Positions 54,731 to 63,925 of a stretch of DNA of 64,000 nt are shown in pieces (position 1 is the first letter of the stretch; the number at the start of each line of letters is the position of its first letter). The notes under the pieces were generated by a model. That model made no database searches. It saw nothing but the letters and a program-made list of their open reading frames with translations, and was not told where the DNA came from. This DNA comes from an uncultured Tropicimonas sp. (GTDB taxonomy: Bacteria > Pseudomonadota > Alphaproteobacteria > Rhodobacterales > Rhodobacteraceae). The translations under genes and the position numbers were made by a program. The stretch lies in contig CANLZY010000003.1 of the NCBI GenBank assembly GCA_947495685.1, positions 62,001 through 126,000 of the forward strand, written 5' to 3'.

Positions 54731-54759
54731 TAGATAGGGAGCGTTAGCCAGCGAGTCAA
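54731..54759 (-). promoter_or_regulatory. groESL promoter (sigma-70-like)
   Basis: On the minus strand TTGACT, exactly 17 bases, then TATCTA. The CIRCE starts about eight bases after the -10 box, matching HrcA-controlled groE promoters. Confidence 0.8.
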
Positions 54760-54885
54760 CAGGTCGCGCTGCAAGAAAAGCACAGTTCTCGAAATGAACG
54801 TCTTTCCCGAGCGCTTCATCTAGGCTCCTTCGCCCGAAAATGCTACCCGCAAGGCTTCACGTACGTCACGTGAGGAGGAATCTAC

Positions 54886-54915
54886 ATGATGAGCATCAGC
54901 ACCCTCGCCTGCTAG
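54886..54915 (+). CDS. Nine-residue leader-peptide-like frame
   Basis: ATG 54886 to TAG 54915 encodes MMSISTLAC. The preceding GAGGAGGAA, six bases before the ATG, is among the strongest ribosome sites in the window. A 17-base inverted repeat (54857-54873) touches that site. Such a short, well-initiated frame suggests a leader peptide that senses translation or ligands. No known leader matches. Confidence 0.4.
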   Translation: MMSISTLAC

Positions 54916-55142
54916 TCAGGCCCCAGCTCTCCGGCCATGCTGCGCGCAGGCCGTCCTCCAACCGATCCATCCAACAGTCCCCAAGCCTTCACGAATGCGC
55001 CCCCGCGTTGCGCGTTCAGACTCCACGGCCATCGATGATCTGCGACGAGTCCCGGCTCACCGGAAACCCTACATTTTTCATTTTTGGCTGCCCGTCGCCG
55101 GGTCGCCATCCATTCACACAAGCAACCAGAGAGGTGTCACTC

Positions 55143-55298
55143 ATGACCAGCACCAGTGTTTTCAAAGCCCGCGCAAACCCTGCGCCCCATTCCTGCGGCC
55201 CACTGGCCACTCCCCCCTTCGGTCCAATTCAATTCGAGACGAGACATGCCACACCTGATTTTCCTGGAGACGCACCACGCGGCGTCCAATTTCCCTGA
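55143..55298 (+). CDS. Possible 51-residue protein
   Basis: ATG 55143, with GAGGTG six bases upstream, to TGA 55298; begins MTSTSVFKARANPAPHS. Codon use looks coding in the first half and weaker later. It overlaps the next frame from 55246. No domain recognised. The two frames could also be one gene joined by a frameshift. Confidence 0.4.
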   Translation: MTSTSVFKARANPAPHSCGPLATPPFGPIQFETRHATPDFPGDAPRGVQFP

Positions 55299-55473
55299 GC
55301 AGCACTGCCTGCGCGGGATCGCCCTGCCCGATAGCCCCGCCGTCCACGACGAGATTGCCGAAATGTTGCTCAATGCCGGACCGGCACCGCTTTCCCCTCC
55401 GGGGCCGGCACGCCGGATCCGGATCTGGCTGCCACGCTTGGCGCTGTGGTTGCGGGCGGTTCCCCGCCCCTGA
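55246..55473 (+). CDS. Possible 75-residue protein
   Basis: ATG 55246 to TGA 55473; MPHLIFLETHHAASNF at the start and a basic, Trp/Leu-rich end (RRIRIWLPRLALWLRA) that could lie on a membrane surface. Third-position GC is high, as in true genes here. The ribosome site is weak, and it overlaps the 51-residue frame by 53 bases, consistent with coupling. Function unknown. Confidence 0.45.
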   Translation: MPHLIFLETHHAASNFPEQHCLRGIALPDSPAVHDEIAEMLLNAGPAPLSPPGPARRIRIWLPRLALWLRAVPRP

Positions 55474-55559
55474 CTGTCCGGATTGCAACGACCTGCGGGC
55501 TGGTGCCGCTTTGCGGTTGCCAGCCCGCGCTTTCGCTGAAATCAAGTTCGAACAGCTGA

Positions 55560-56642
55560 ATGGGTCTTCGCATGGTGTTCTTGTCAGATGTCTCGCGCGA
55601 TAGGGACAACAACTATAACCTGATCCGGTTTCTTGCCGCCGGGGCCGTGCTTGTATCCCATGCATTTCCGATTTCCTCGGGTCCGGAAACCCGGCAGCCG
55701 CTACAGGACACGCTCGACATGGGGCTTGGCCACTTGGGCGTGCTGATTTTTTTCGTGATCTCCGGACTGCTGATCACCCAGAGCTTCGACCGCTCATCCA
55801 CGGTTACATCCTTCCTCGTGGCGCGGGCCTTGCGGCTGTTCCCCGCATTGATCGTCGTGCTGATCCTCACCGTGATCGGGCTGGGGCCGATTGCGACAAC
55901 CTTGCCCCCCGATGCCTACGCGACCGCTCCCGAGACCTTGACCTACCTGCCACGCAACCTGTCGCTGGCCTTTCTGCAGTACGACCTTCCGGGCGTCTTC
56001 GTGGACAATCCGTACCCGGGCGCGATCAACGGATCGCTCTGGACGCTCGTGCACGAGGTCACCTGTTATGTCGGCGTCCTGCTGCTCGGGTTGCTGGGGG
56101 CCATCGGCGACCGCAGAAGGTTAGCCGTTGGCATGGCAGCCTACCTCGCCTTCTATCTGGCAGTCTCTCTGGGCTGGACGCCGTTGGCCTCGATCCCGCG
56201 CCTCGTAAGCCTCAAGGATCTGTCGCTGCCTTTCGTGCTGGGCGGACTGTTCTACGTCTATCGCGCCTACCTCCCCCTCAGTATTCCGTTCGCAGCGGTG
56301 CTGGCTGCGATTGTCTTCGTCGGCTTTGACACGCCCGTTGGCGAAGAGCTTTTCGTTCTATCCGTATCATACACCACGATCGTGCTGGCCTATCGGGTTG
56401 GCGGGGTCATGCGGCGGTACAACGACCTGGGGGACTATTCCTACGGCGTCTATATCTACGCCTTTCCCGTGCAGCAGACGATCGCCTGGCAATTGGGACC
56501 CCATTCACCGTATCTGAACATCATCCTCGCCGCGCCGGTCACATTGGCTCTGGCAATCCTGTCCTGGAACCTGATCGAGTCGCGCGCCCTGAAGCTGAAG
56601 ACGCCGCTGTCGTCGAGGATTCTGGCCTTCCGGACACCCTGA
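55560..56642 (+). CDS. Membrane acyltransferase (acyltransferase-3/OafA family)
   Basis: 360 residues from ATG 55560 (or 356 from 55572). About ten membrane helices. Family motifs: DNNYNLIRFLAAGAVLVSHA with the catalytic-type His, FFVISGLLIT, an RALRLFPAL Arg segment and GSLWTLVHEVTCY. Such proteins O-acetylate surface polysaccharides, periplasmic glucans or small molecules. No polysaccharide genes are adjacent. Confidence 0.9.
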   Translation: MGLRMVFLSDVSRDRDNNYNLIRFLAAGAVLVSHAFPISSGPETRQPLQDTLDMGLGHLGVLIFFVISGLLITQSFDRSSTVTSFLVARALRLFPALIVVLILTVIGLGPIATTLPPDAYATAPETLTYLPRNLSLAFLQYDLPGVFVDNPYPGAINGSLWTLVHEVTCYVGVLLLGLLGAIGDRRRLAVGMAAYLAFYLAVSLGWTPLASIPRLVSLKDLSLPFVLGGLFYVYRAYLPLSIPFAAVLAAIVFVGFDTPVGEELFVLSVSYTTIVLAYRVGGVMRRYNDLGDYSYGVYIYAFPVQQTIAWQLGPHSPYLNIILAAPVTLALAILSWNLIESRALKLKTPLSSRILAFRTP

Positions 56643-56799
56643 CACCGTCGACAGGCATGCTTGCACGACACGGCGGAAGGTTGCCAAAACGAACCAACCT
56701 CGCTCCGGGCCGACCACCCGCGCGAAATCGTCTCATGACAATGTTGCAGTGCGGCAATATATGGGTGCGTGATCTAACACGTAAAGAACGGACACTTTC

Positions 56800-57720
56800 A
56801 TGACCATCAAGGTTTTCGGCCACAAGGCCCCCGACACCGATTCCACCGGCTCGCCCATCATCTGGGCCTGGTACCTTTCCGAGATCAAGGGCACCCCGGC
56901 AGAAGCCAAGCTGCTGGGCGAGCCCAACACCGAAGCCGCCTTCGTGCTGGAGCGCTGGAACCTCGACAAGCCCGAGATCATCACGACCGCCGGCGAAGGC
57001 CAGCCCTGCGTCGTGGTTGACACCAACAACCCCGCTGAACTGCCCGACGACATCAACGCCTGCGATCTGCTGCAGATCATCGACCACCACAAGCTGACCG
57101 GTGGCATCGAGACAAAGTCCCCGATCGACATCACGATGCGCCCGCTCGCCTGCACCGCCACCATCATGTACGACCTGATGGGGGACGATGCGGCCAAGAT
57201 GCCCGAAGCCATCAAGGGCGCGATGCTCTCCTGCATCCTGTCGGACACGATGGAGTTCCGCTCGCCGACCACCACCGATGTGGACCGGTCCCTGGCCGAA
57301 AAGCTCGCCGCCGATCTGGGCGTCGACGTGGCCGGGTATGCTGCCGAACTGTTTGCCGCCAAGTCCGACGTGTCGGAATTCTCCGATGCGGACCTGATCC
57401 GCATGGATTCCAAGATCAACGATGTCGACGGCGTGAAATTCCGCGTCTCCGTTCTTGAAACAACTGCCCCGCGTATCCCGCTGGACCGCAAGGACAGCAT
57501 CGTGGAGACCATGAAGACCGTCTGCACCGAGGACGGCGTGGACCATGTCCTGCTGTTCGTCATCGACATCCTGAAGGAGGAGGCCACGCTGCTGATCCCC
57601 AACGACGTCGTGAAGACCGTTGCGGAAAAGAGCTTTGGTGCCACGGTCGACGGCGACACTGTTGTCCTTCCCGGCATCCTGAGCCGCAAGAAACAGATCA
57701 TCCCGAACCTCAAGGTCTGA
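56800..57720 (+). CDS. ppaC: Manganese-dependent inorganic pyrophosphatase (family II)
   Basis: 306 residues. DHH-family metal motifs: FGHKAPDTDSTGSP, VVDTNNP, IIDHHK, and the C-terminal DHHA2 SRKKQIIP signature. It hydrolyses pyrophosphate to phosphate, driving biosynthesis. The family II enzyme replaces the usual family I type in many roseobacters. A strong terminator follows. Confidence 0.96.
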   Translation: MTIKVFGHKAPDTDSTGSPIIWAWYLSEIKGTPAEAKLLGEPNTEAAFVLERWNLDKPEIITTAGEGQPCVVVDTNNPAELPDDINACDLLQIIDHHKLTGGIETKSPIDITMRPLACTATIMYDLMGDDAAKMPEAIKGAMLSCILSDTMEFRSPTTTDVDRSLAEKLAADLGVDVAGYAAELFAAKSDVSEFSDADLIRMDSKINDVDGVKFRVSVLETTAPRIPLDRKDSIVETMKTVCTEDGVDHVLLFVIDILKEEATLLIPNDVVKTVAEKSFGATVDGDTVVLPGILSRKKQIIPNLKV

Positions 57721-57759
57721 GCCAAATCGGCACTGGCCCCATGGGCCCAAAACAGGCAG

Positions 57760-57784
57760 AAGGGGCGCAAATCGCGCCCCTTTT
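57760..57784 (+). terminator. Intrinsic terminator after ppaC
   Basis: 9-bp stem AAGGGGCGC/GCGCCCCTT, loop AAATC, and a T-tract. Only about 20 bases separate it from the next gene, so that gene is probably fed by readthrough. Confidence 0.88.
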
Positions 57785-57805
57785 GTTCATCCACGAGGCT
57801 GCCCA

Positions 57806-58675
57806 ATGACCCGCATCATCGAGTCCTTCTCCGAGATCTCCTCCATGTACGACGCCGCTTTCGTCGATCTGTGGGGATGCATGCACAACGGGATCAAGGC
57901 CTATGACGACGCTATCTCCGCCTGCCGCTCCTTTCGCGCCCAGGGCGGCAAGGTTGTCCTGTTGACCAATGCCCCGCGACCGCGCGCGTCAGTGGCGACC
58001 CAACTGGACTTGTTCAACATTCCGCACGATGTCTATGACACAATAGCCACCTCCGGAGATTCCGCCCGGTTGGCGCTGTTTTCTGGCGCGATCGGCAACA
58101 AGGTCTATCACATCGGCGAACAACGGGATCTCGTGTTCTTCGAACCGCTGCAGATGCTCGGTACCCCGACCGAAATCACCCGCGTGCCTCTGGCCGAGGC
58201 GGAGGGCATCGTTTGCACCGGTCCTTTCGACGCGCATGCCGACCCCGAGGTCAACCGCCCCGATTTCCTGCTTGCCAAGACCAAGGGCCTCAAGTTGCTG
58301 TGCGCCAACCCCGACATCGTCGTGGATCGCGGAGATCAGCGCGATTGGTGTGCCGGCGCGCTGGCGCAATTGTATACGGAAATGGGCGGCGAGAGCCTCT
58401 ATTTCGGCAAGCCACATCCTGCAATCTACGATCTGGCCCGCCGACGCCTGGCCGAGGTGGCAGATGTGTCCGACGACCGAATCGTCTGCATCGGTGACGG
58501 GATCGCCACCGACGTGATGGGGGCGGTTGGCGAGGGCCTGGACGTCGTCTTCATTTCCGGTGGCCTTGCGGCAAATGAGACCAAAACCGACCGGCAACCG
58601 GACCCCGAAGCGCTTTCAAATTACCTGGAAGAGCAAGGTTTGTCCGTAACCTACGCCATGGGCTTCTTTCGCTGA
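57806..58675 (+). CDS. TIGR01459-family HAD-IIA hydrolase (NagD-like)
   Basis: 289 residues, start with GAGG upstream. HAD motif I is FVDLWGCMHNG, motif II VVLLTNAPR, and motifs III/IV GKPHPAIYDLA and CIGDGIATDVMGA. The usual second Asp of motif I (DxD) is Trp here, a feature I associate with this subfamily. The small-molecule phosphate substrate is unknown. Common next to pyrophosphatase or riboflavin genes in roseobacters. Confidence 0.9.
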   Translation: MTRIIESFSEISSMYDAAFVDLWGCMHNGIKAYDDAISACRSFRAQGGKVVLLTNAPRPRASVATQLDLFNIPHDVYDTIATSGDSARLALFSGAIGNKVYHIGEQRDLVFFEPLQMLGTPTEITRVPLAEAEGIVCTGPFDAHADPEVNRPDFLLAKTKGLKLLCANPDIVVDRGDQRDWCAGALAQLYTEMGGESLYFGKPHPAIYDLARRRLAEVADVSDDRIVCIGDGIATDVMGAVGEGLDVVFISGGLAANETKTDRQPDPEALSNYLEEQGLSVTYAMGFFR

Positions 58676-58907
58676 GCGGTCGATCCGGCCGGAAATCCGA
58701 CGAAAAACCGGCCGTTGGCGCCGCAATGCAGCATTACTGACGCCGCCACGCGGAATTTTGCAGCTTCGCAACATTACGTTGGGTGATTTTGCAAATCATC
58801 GAAACAATGTTGCTCCCTGCGCATAGCAGACTTTCAGTTTGTTTCTTTCTGCATTGCAGCGTAGGCGGTTTTCGGCTAGGCATAGGACAGCTAATCGAAG
58901 GACTGTC

Positions 58908-59354
58908 ATGATGCTCGACAATGATCCCCGCGGTACGATCTTCCTCGAAGATCTGGAAATCGGGATGAAGCGTAATCTGACCAAATTGATCACCGACGAG
59001 GATATCGAGAAGTTCGCGGAGATCTCGACCGACCACAATCCGGTCCACCTCGACGAAGAATACGCCAAGGACACCATGTTCCACGGCCGCATTGCCCACG
59101 GCATGCTGACCGCCGGTCTGATCTCGGCCGTGATCGGCGAACAGCTTCCCGGGCACGGGACGATCTACCTTGGACAAACGCTCAAGTTCATGGCCCCCGT
59201 ACGGCCCGGCGACATCGTGTTCGTCGAGGTAGAAGTTGGCGAGATTGACCACAAAAAGCGCCGCGTGAAGCTGTCGACACAGGCCAAGGTCGGCGATCAA
59301 GTGGTTCTGCGCGGCGAAGCCAACGTGCTGGCCCCCTCGCGCAAACTCGACTGA
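58908..59354 (+). CDS. MaoC-family hot-dog dehydratase ((R)-specific enoyl-CoA hydratase type)
   Basis: 148 residues from ATG 58908 with AAGGA upstream (a second ATG follows). The hydratase-2 motif FAEISTDHNPVHLDEEYA then GRIAHGMLTAGL carries the catalytic Asp and His. It hydrates trans-2-enoyl-CoA to (R)-3-hydroxyacyl-CoA, often feeding polyhydroxyalkanoate synthesis. It starts the maoC-ribF-ycgN-ltaE cluster. Confidence 0.92.
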   Translation: MMLDNDPRGTIFLEDLEIGMKRNLTKLITDEDIEKFAEISTDHNPVHLDEEYAKDTMFHGRIAHGMLTAGLISAVIGEQLPGHGTIYLGQTLKFMAPVRPGDIVFVEVEVGEIDHKKRRVKLSTQAKVGDQVVLRGEANVLAPSRKLD

Positions 59355-59409
59355 GCAATCCCGCGATCCGCCGCTTGCGCTCCTGAACGCTCGGGGCTAG
59401 GGGAAGCCC

Positions 59410-60357
59410 ATGAAGCGGATCACGTGTCTTTCCCAGGTCACCGATACCGACCGCGGCGCCTGTGCCGCGATCGGAAATTTTGATGGCGTGCACCTCGGCC
59501 ATCAGGCCGTTCTGGACCTGACCCGTCAGGCTGCCCGCGCGCAAGACGCGCCGCTGGCCGTACTGACCTTCGAACCGCATCCACGCGAAGTCTTTCACCC
59601 CGATGGTGCACCCTTTCGCTTGATGAACGCCGAAGCCAAGGCGCACCGGCTGGACAAACTCGGCGTCGATATCCTGTTTCAGCTGCCATTTGACACCCCG
59701 CTCTATGGGTTGAGCGACACAGGGTTCTGCAACGAGATCATTGTGCGGGGCCTCGGCCTTGGCGGTGTAACGGTCGGAGCCGATTTTCGGTATGGCACCG
59801 GCCGGACAGGCGATACGGAAACCCTGCGCGCCGCCGGTCATGCGCAAGGCTTCGATGTCACTATCGTGGACCTTGTCGGGCTGGCGAACGGCGGCGAGCG
59901 GGTATCGTCCACGGCGATCCGCAATGCCCTGCGGGATGGTCAGCCCCGCAAGGCCAAGGACATGCTGGGCCACTGGCACCGGATCGACGGGCCCGTCATC
60001 CACGGCGAAAAACGTGGCAGGACGCTCGGCTACCCGACCGCCAACATGAGCATTTCGGGCCTGCATCCGCCCAAGTTCGGCGTCTATGCCGTGCTGGTCG
60101 AGATTGTCGCCGGACCCAAGGCCGGAAACTACCACGGCGTCGCCTCGCTTGGAGTGCGTCCGATGTTCGGCCAGAACGTTCCCAATCTCGAAACCTTCAT
60201 CTTTGATTTTGACGGCGATCTCTACGATCAGCATCTGTCGGTCGGATTGGTCGAATACCTGCGCCCCGAGATGAAGTTCGACGGCCTGCCGGCATTGGTC
60301 GCCCAGATGGATGCCGACCAGACGCGGGCCCGCACGCTTTTGGTCGGCCTGCCCTGA
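59410..60357 (+). CDS. ribF: Bifunctional riboflavin kinase / FAD synthetase
   Basis: 315 residues. The N-terminal adenylyltransferase has AIGNFDGVHLGHQAVL and LTFEPHPREVF; the C-terminal flavokinase has GRTLGYPTANM and TFIFDFDGDLYDQ. It makes FMN and then FAD. It lies 55 bases after maoC and 22 bases before ycgN, all on one strand. Confidence 0.96.
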   Translation: MKRITCLSQVTDTDRGACAAIGNFDGVHLGHQAVLDLTRQAARAQDAPLAVLTFEPHPREVFHPDGAPFRLMNAEAKAHRLDKLGVDILFQLPFDTPLYGLSDTGFCNEIIVRGLGLGGVTVGADFRYGTGRTGDTETLRAAGHAQGFDVTIVDLVGLANGGERVSSTAIRNALRDGQPRKAKDMLGHWHRIDGPVIHGEKRGRTLGYPTANMSISGLHPPKFGVYAVLVEIVAGPKAGNYHGVASLGVRPMFGQNVPNLETFIFDFDGDLYDQHLSVGLVEYLRPEMKFDGLPALVAQMDADQTRARTLLVGLP

Positions 60358-60379
60358 CCCCACATCGGAGAGGCTCACG

Positions 60380-60868
60380 ATGGTCAAAATGACCAAAAGA
60401 CCCGCTCGACCGACCGACGCCGCGCCACGCGCCCGGTTCTGGGAACGTGTGCCGCTGAAGCAGATGACCACTGTCGAGTGGGAAGCGTTGTGCGACGGCT
60501 GTGGCAAGTGCTGCCTGAACAAGCTCGAAGACGAGGACACGCGCGAGATCGCCTTCACACGCGTGGCCTGCCGTCTGTTGGACGACGACACCTGCCGCTG
60601 TGTGCACTATGACAATCGGCACCAGTTCGTGCCCGACTGCGTGACGCTTTCGCCGGAAAACATCGATACCCACGCCTACTGGATGCCGCAAAGCTGCGCC
60701 TATCGCCTGCTGGCCGAGGGCAAGCCGCTGTACGACTGGCACCCGCTGGTCTCGGGCGACCCCACCAGCGTTCACACGGCGGGCGCCTCGGTTCAGGGGA
60801 TCACGGTATCGGAGTTCGACATTCCTGAAGAAGACTGGGAAGACTACCTTATCGAAGGAGATCTCTAG
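60380..60868 (+). CDS. YcgN-family cysteine-cluster protein (UPF0260)
   Basis: 162 residues from ATG 60380, with GGAGAGG upstream. Eight Cys in the family pattern, including CDGCGKCCLNK, RVACRLLDDDTCRCVHY and VPDC. Probably binds a metal or iron-sulphur centre; function unknown. Its stop is one base before the ltaE start, so the two are coupled. Confidence 0.92.
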   Translation: MVKMTKRPARPTDAAPRARFWERVPLKQMTTVEWEALCDGCGKCCLNKLEDEDTREIAFTRVACRLLDDDTCRCVHYDNRHQFVPDCVTLSPENIDTHAYWMPQSCAYRLLAEGKPLYDWHPLVSGDPTSVHTAGASVQGITVSEFDIPEEDWEDYLIEGDL

Positions 60869-60869
60869 T

Positions 60870-61919
60870 ATGCATTTTGCGTCCGACAACACCGGCCCGG
60901 TCCACCCCAAGGTCATGGAAGCCCTGGTGCGCGCCAACGACGGATACGCACCGGCCTATGCCTCTGAAGCGCTTGCCGCCGACGTCACGGCTCAAGTGCG
61001 CACGCTGTTCGAAGCGCCCGAGGCGATGGTTCACCTTGTAGTAAGCGGCACGGCGGCCAATTCGCTGTTGCTGGCCTCGCACACCTCCCCGTGGGACACG
61101 GTGTTCTGCGCCCGGACGGCTCATATCAACACAGACGAGTTGAATGCGCCCGAGTTCTTCTCTGGTGGCGCCAAACTGACCACTGTCCCCACCGAAGACG
61201 GCAAGATGATGCCTGACGATCTGCGAAAGGCGATCGAGGGCGAAGAGACCCGCGACCTGCACGGTCCCTCCCGCGGGCCGGTATCGCTGACCCAGACCAC
61301 CGAGGCCGGCACGGTGTATTCCCTGGACGAACTCACGGCGTTGACGTCGGTCGCACGGGACTACGGCCTGAAGGTTCACATGGACGGCGCCCGCTTTGCC
61401 AATGCCCTGGTCAAACTGGGCTGCTCTCCGGCCGACATGACCTGGCGGGCGGGTGTCGACATGGTCAGCCTTGGCGGAACCAAGAACGGGTTGATGGGCG
61501 TCGAGGCCGCTGTGCTGTTCGACCCGGCCAAGAGCCGCGAATTCGAACTGCGCCGCAAGCGCGGGGCGCACCTGTTGTCCAAGCACCGCTACCTGGCGGC
61601 GCAGATGAACGCCTATTTGACCGACGGGCTGTGGCTGAAGATGGCATCGGCGGCCAACGCAGCCTGCAGACGGCTGGCGGACGGGTTGCGCAGCACCCCA
61701 GGTGCCAACCTGATGTATCACTATCAGACCAACATAGCCTTTGCGCGCCTCCCACGCGCCGCTCATCGACGCCTGATGGCGTCCGGGGCCGAATATCACC
61801 TGTGGGATGCTACGCTGGACGGGGGACCGGAGGACGAGGCCCTCGCCGCGCGCTTTGTCACCGACTGGTCCGCGCGGGACGAGGATACCGATCGGTTCAT
61901 GGAAGTGCTTCGCGGCTGA
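60870..61919 (+). CDS. ltaE: Low-specificity L-threonine aldolase
   Basis: 349 residues. PLP enzyme: Lys in SLGGTKNGLMGVEA holds the cofactor, and HMDGARFANAL supplies the Asp. It cleaves L-threonine to glycine and acetaldehyde and links to one-carbon metabolism. Last gene of the maoC-ribF-ycgN-ltaE run. Confidence 0.94.
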   Translation: MHFASDNTGPVHPKVMEALVRANDGYAPAYASEALAADVTAQVRTLFEAPEAMVHLVVSGTAANSLLLASHTSPWDTVFCARTAHINTDELNAPEFFSGGAKLTTVPTEDGKMMPDDLRKAIEGEETRDLHGPSRGPVSLTQTTEAGTVYSLDELTALTSVARDYGLKVHMDGARFANALVKLGCSPADMTWRAGVDMVSLGGTKNGLMGVEAAVLFDPAKSREFELRRKRGAHLLSKHRYLAAQMNAYLTDGLWLKMASAANAACRRLADGLRSTPGANLMYHYQTNIAFARLPRAAHRRLMASGAEYHLWDATLDGGPEDEALAARFVTDWSARDEDTDRFMEVLRG

Positions 61920-62054
61920 TCGCTGGTCAGCAAAGCCGGTCCCGCGGCGCGACGCCAACGACGCGGTCAGGCCGGTAGCGTTCCGCAGACCTGAGCTTGC
62001 ACCCTGCCCCACGCATCGGACGTGGGACAGGGGAGTCGGGTGTCAGTGTCAGAG

Positions 62055-62654
62055 TCAGAGTTTGCCGGAAAGATGGGCGTCCAGATCCACCAGGCGATCG
62101 TGCCCCCAGAACCGCTCGTCCCCATCGGTGATGTAGAACGGCGCGCCAAAGACACCCCGGTTCACCGCCTCTTCGAGGTTGGAAGCATAGGTTTCTGCTC
62201 CGGTCAGCAGGCCGGAATCGGCAAGCGCGGGATCGAACCCGTTTTCTTCAAGACAGGCCCGGACCACGTCATCGTCTGCGATCTGCTTCTCTTCGGCCCA
62301 GACCGCGCGCAGGAAGCTCTGGACGAGACCGCCAACATCGCCTGTCCCCGCAGCCTGTGCCGCGATGATTGCATAGGACGACGGCGCAGCATTGGTTGGC
62401 CAGTGAGCCGGCTTCAGATTGATCGGCATCGCCGTCTTGACGCCGGAACGGCGCAGTTCCTGAAGACGATATTCCATGCGGGAAACGTGCCGGTCCTTGG
62501 GCGAAATCCCCCCGGTCCGCGGGAAAAGTGCGATGATGTCGAGCGGTTTGTAGGTGATCGTCGCCCCGTGCCTTGTCGCAATATCCTCCAACCCGCTTCC
62601 GGCAAGATAGGTGAAGGGCGAAAGTGTCGAAAAGAAATAGTCGATATGTGCCAT
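62055..62654 (-). CDS. 2-hydroxychromene-2-carboxylate isomerase (DsbA-like)
   Basis: 199 residues from ATG 62654, with GGGAGA upstream. DsbA/kappa-GST fold: HIDYFFSTLSPFTYLAGSGL with Ser in place of the usual CxxC; GVFGAPFYITDGDERFWG is the conserved cis-Pro and C-terminal region. The family isomerises hydroxychromene carboxylate in naphthalene breakdown, but relatives act on other thiol- or GSH-linked substrates. Convergent with ltaE. Confidence 0.9.
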   Translation of the reverse strand: MAHIDYFFSTLSPFTYLAGSGLEDIATRHGATITYKPLDIIALFPRTGGISPKDRHVSRMEYRLQELRRSGVKTAMPINLKPAHWPTNAAPSSYAIIAAQAAGTGDVGGLVQSFLRAVWAEEKQIADDDVVRACLEENGFDPALADSGLLTGAETYASNLEEAVNRGVFGAPFYITDGDERFWGHDRLVDLDAHLSGKL

Positions 62655-62842
62655 GTCTGTCTCCCTGTTGCGATGGCGGACCCTAACGGTGAAACCGTGA
62701 CGGGCAAGACCCAATCTTTGGCAAACCGACCTGCCCTTTGGGACAGGGCGACATGCCGGCGGTTTTCTTTACGGCCCCCGTGCGCTACGCGGGAGACGTC
62801 ATATCCCTGTTACGATTCCGTCCACCCCGGAGCCCGCTGCCA

Positions 62843-63853
62843 ATGCTACACCACAGCCAACCGAAGCTGATCGCCGGCAATTCGAACCTGCCGCTTGCCA
62901 AGGCGATCTCGCGCCGCGTCTCGATGAGCCGCGGCATGAGCGTCGGCCTTGTCGATGCCCGCGTCGAACGGTTCAATGACCAGGAAATCTTTGTCGAGGT
63001 CTATGAAAACGTCCGCGGCGAGGACATGTTCATCATCCAGCCGACATCGAACCCGGCCAACGACAACCTGATGGAACTGCTGATCATGTCGGACGCTCTG
63101 CGCCGGTCATCAGCGTCCCGTATCACCGCCGTGATCCCCTATTTCGGCTATGCCCGCCAGGATCGCCGCACCAAGGCCCGCACGCCGATCACCGCCAAAC
63201 TGATCGCCAACATGATCACCGCATCCGGAATCGAACGCGTCCTGACGATGGATCTGCACGCAGCCCAGATCCAGGGCTTCTTCGACATCCCGGTGGACAA
63301 CCTGTATGCCTCGCCGGTCTTTGCATTGGATATCAAGCACAAGTTCCGGAAAAACCTCGACAAGATCACCGTGGTCTCGCCGGACGTCGGCGGCGTTGCC
63401 CGTGCACGTGAACTGGCTCAACGGATTGGCTGTGCGCTTGCCATCGTCGACAAACGGCGCGAAAAGGCCGGCGAAGTCGCAGAAATGACCGTGATCGGCG
63501 ACGTGAAGGGCCAGACCTGCATCATCGTCGACGACATCTGTGACACCGCCGGCACCCTGTGCAAGGCCGCGGACGTGCTGATTCAGGGAGGCGCCGCAGA
63601 AGTGCATTCCTATATCACTCACGGCGTGCTGAGCGGACCCGCAGTGGAGCGGATCACGAACTCCTCGATGAAGAGCCTGGTGATCACCGATTCCATCGAG
63701 CCGACCGCAGCCGTTCAGGAAGCCGAAAACATCCGCATCGTCAACACGGCCCCGATGTTTGCACAGGCGATCCTGAATATCTGGAACGGAACCTCGGTGA
63801 GTTCGCTGTTCGATCACGAGTCGCTCGCCGCCATCTACGAAGGCACCTATTGA
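62843..63853 (+). CDS. prs: Ribose-phosphate pyrophosphokinase (PRPP synthetase)
   Basis: 336 residues from ATG 62843 (CGGAG about 12 bases upstream); the longer frame from 62738 adds sequence not seen in the family. Core motifs: [28 protein letters not shown] and the PRPP loop [14 protein letters not shown]. It makes PRPP for nucleotides, histidine, tryptophan and NAD. Confidence 0.96.
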   Translation: MLHHSQPKLIAGNSNLPLAKAISRRVSMSRGMSVGLVDARVERFNDQEIFVEVYENVRGEDMFIIQPTSNPANDNLMELLIMSDALRRSSASRITAVIPYFGYARQDRRTKARTPITAKLIANMITASGIERVLTMDLHAAQIQGFFDIPVDNLYASPVFALDIKHKFRKNLDKITVVSPDVGGVARARELAQRIGCALAIVDKRREKAGEVAEMTVIGDVKGQTCIIVDDICDTAGTLCKAADVLIQGGAAEVHSYITHGVLSGPAVERITNSSMKSLVITDSIEPTAAVQEAENIRIVNTAPMFAQAILNIWNGTSVSSLFDHESLAAIYEGTY

Positions 63854-63877
63854 TCCGGTACTTTGGCTGAGTGACAG

Positions 63878-63904
63878 GTTTGAGCGCCTATCTGGCGCTC
63901 AAAC
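63878..63904. terminator. Perfect hairpin between prs and a convergent gene
   Basis: 11-bp perfect stem GTTTGAGCGCC/GGCGCTCAAAC with loop TATCT, 25 bases past the prs stop. There is no U-tract, but its position between convergent genes supports a terminator role. Confidence 0.6.
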
Positions 63905-63925
63905 TACCCGCGTCTCCGGAGAATA

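Larger units (their letters stand above)
54780..55559. other. Region with stacked small open frames between groES and an acyltransferase gene
   Basis: 780 bases diverging from groES. It holds a nine-codon frame with a near-perfect ribosome site, then 51- and 75-codon frames (listed separately). A 6-bp inverted repeat TCACGT-N5-ACGTGA at 54857-54873 abuts the first ribosome site. The layout resembles a regulated leader followed by small-protein genes, but nothing in it is recognised. Confidence 0.45.

Noticed and set aside
62002..62033. GC-rich hairpin between ltaE and the isomerase gene considered as a terminator
   Set aside because: Eleven of twelve pairs form, but there is no U-tract on either side; left unassigned although a termination role between convergent genes is possible.
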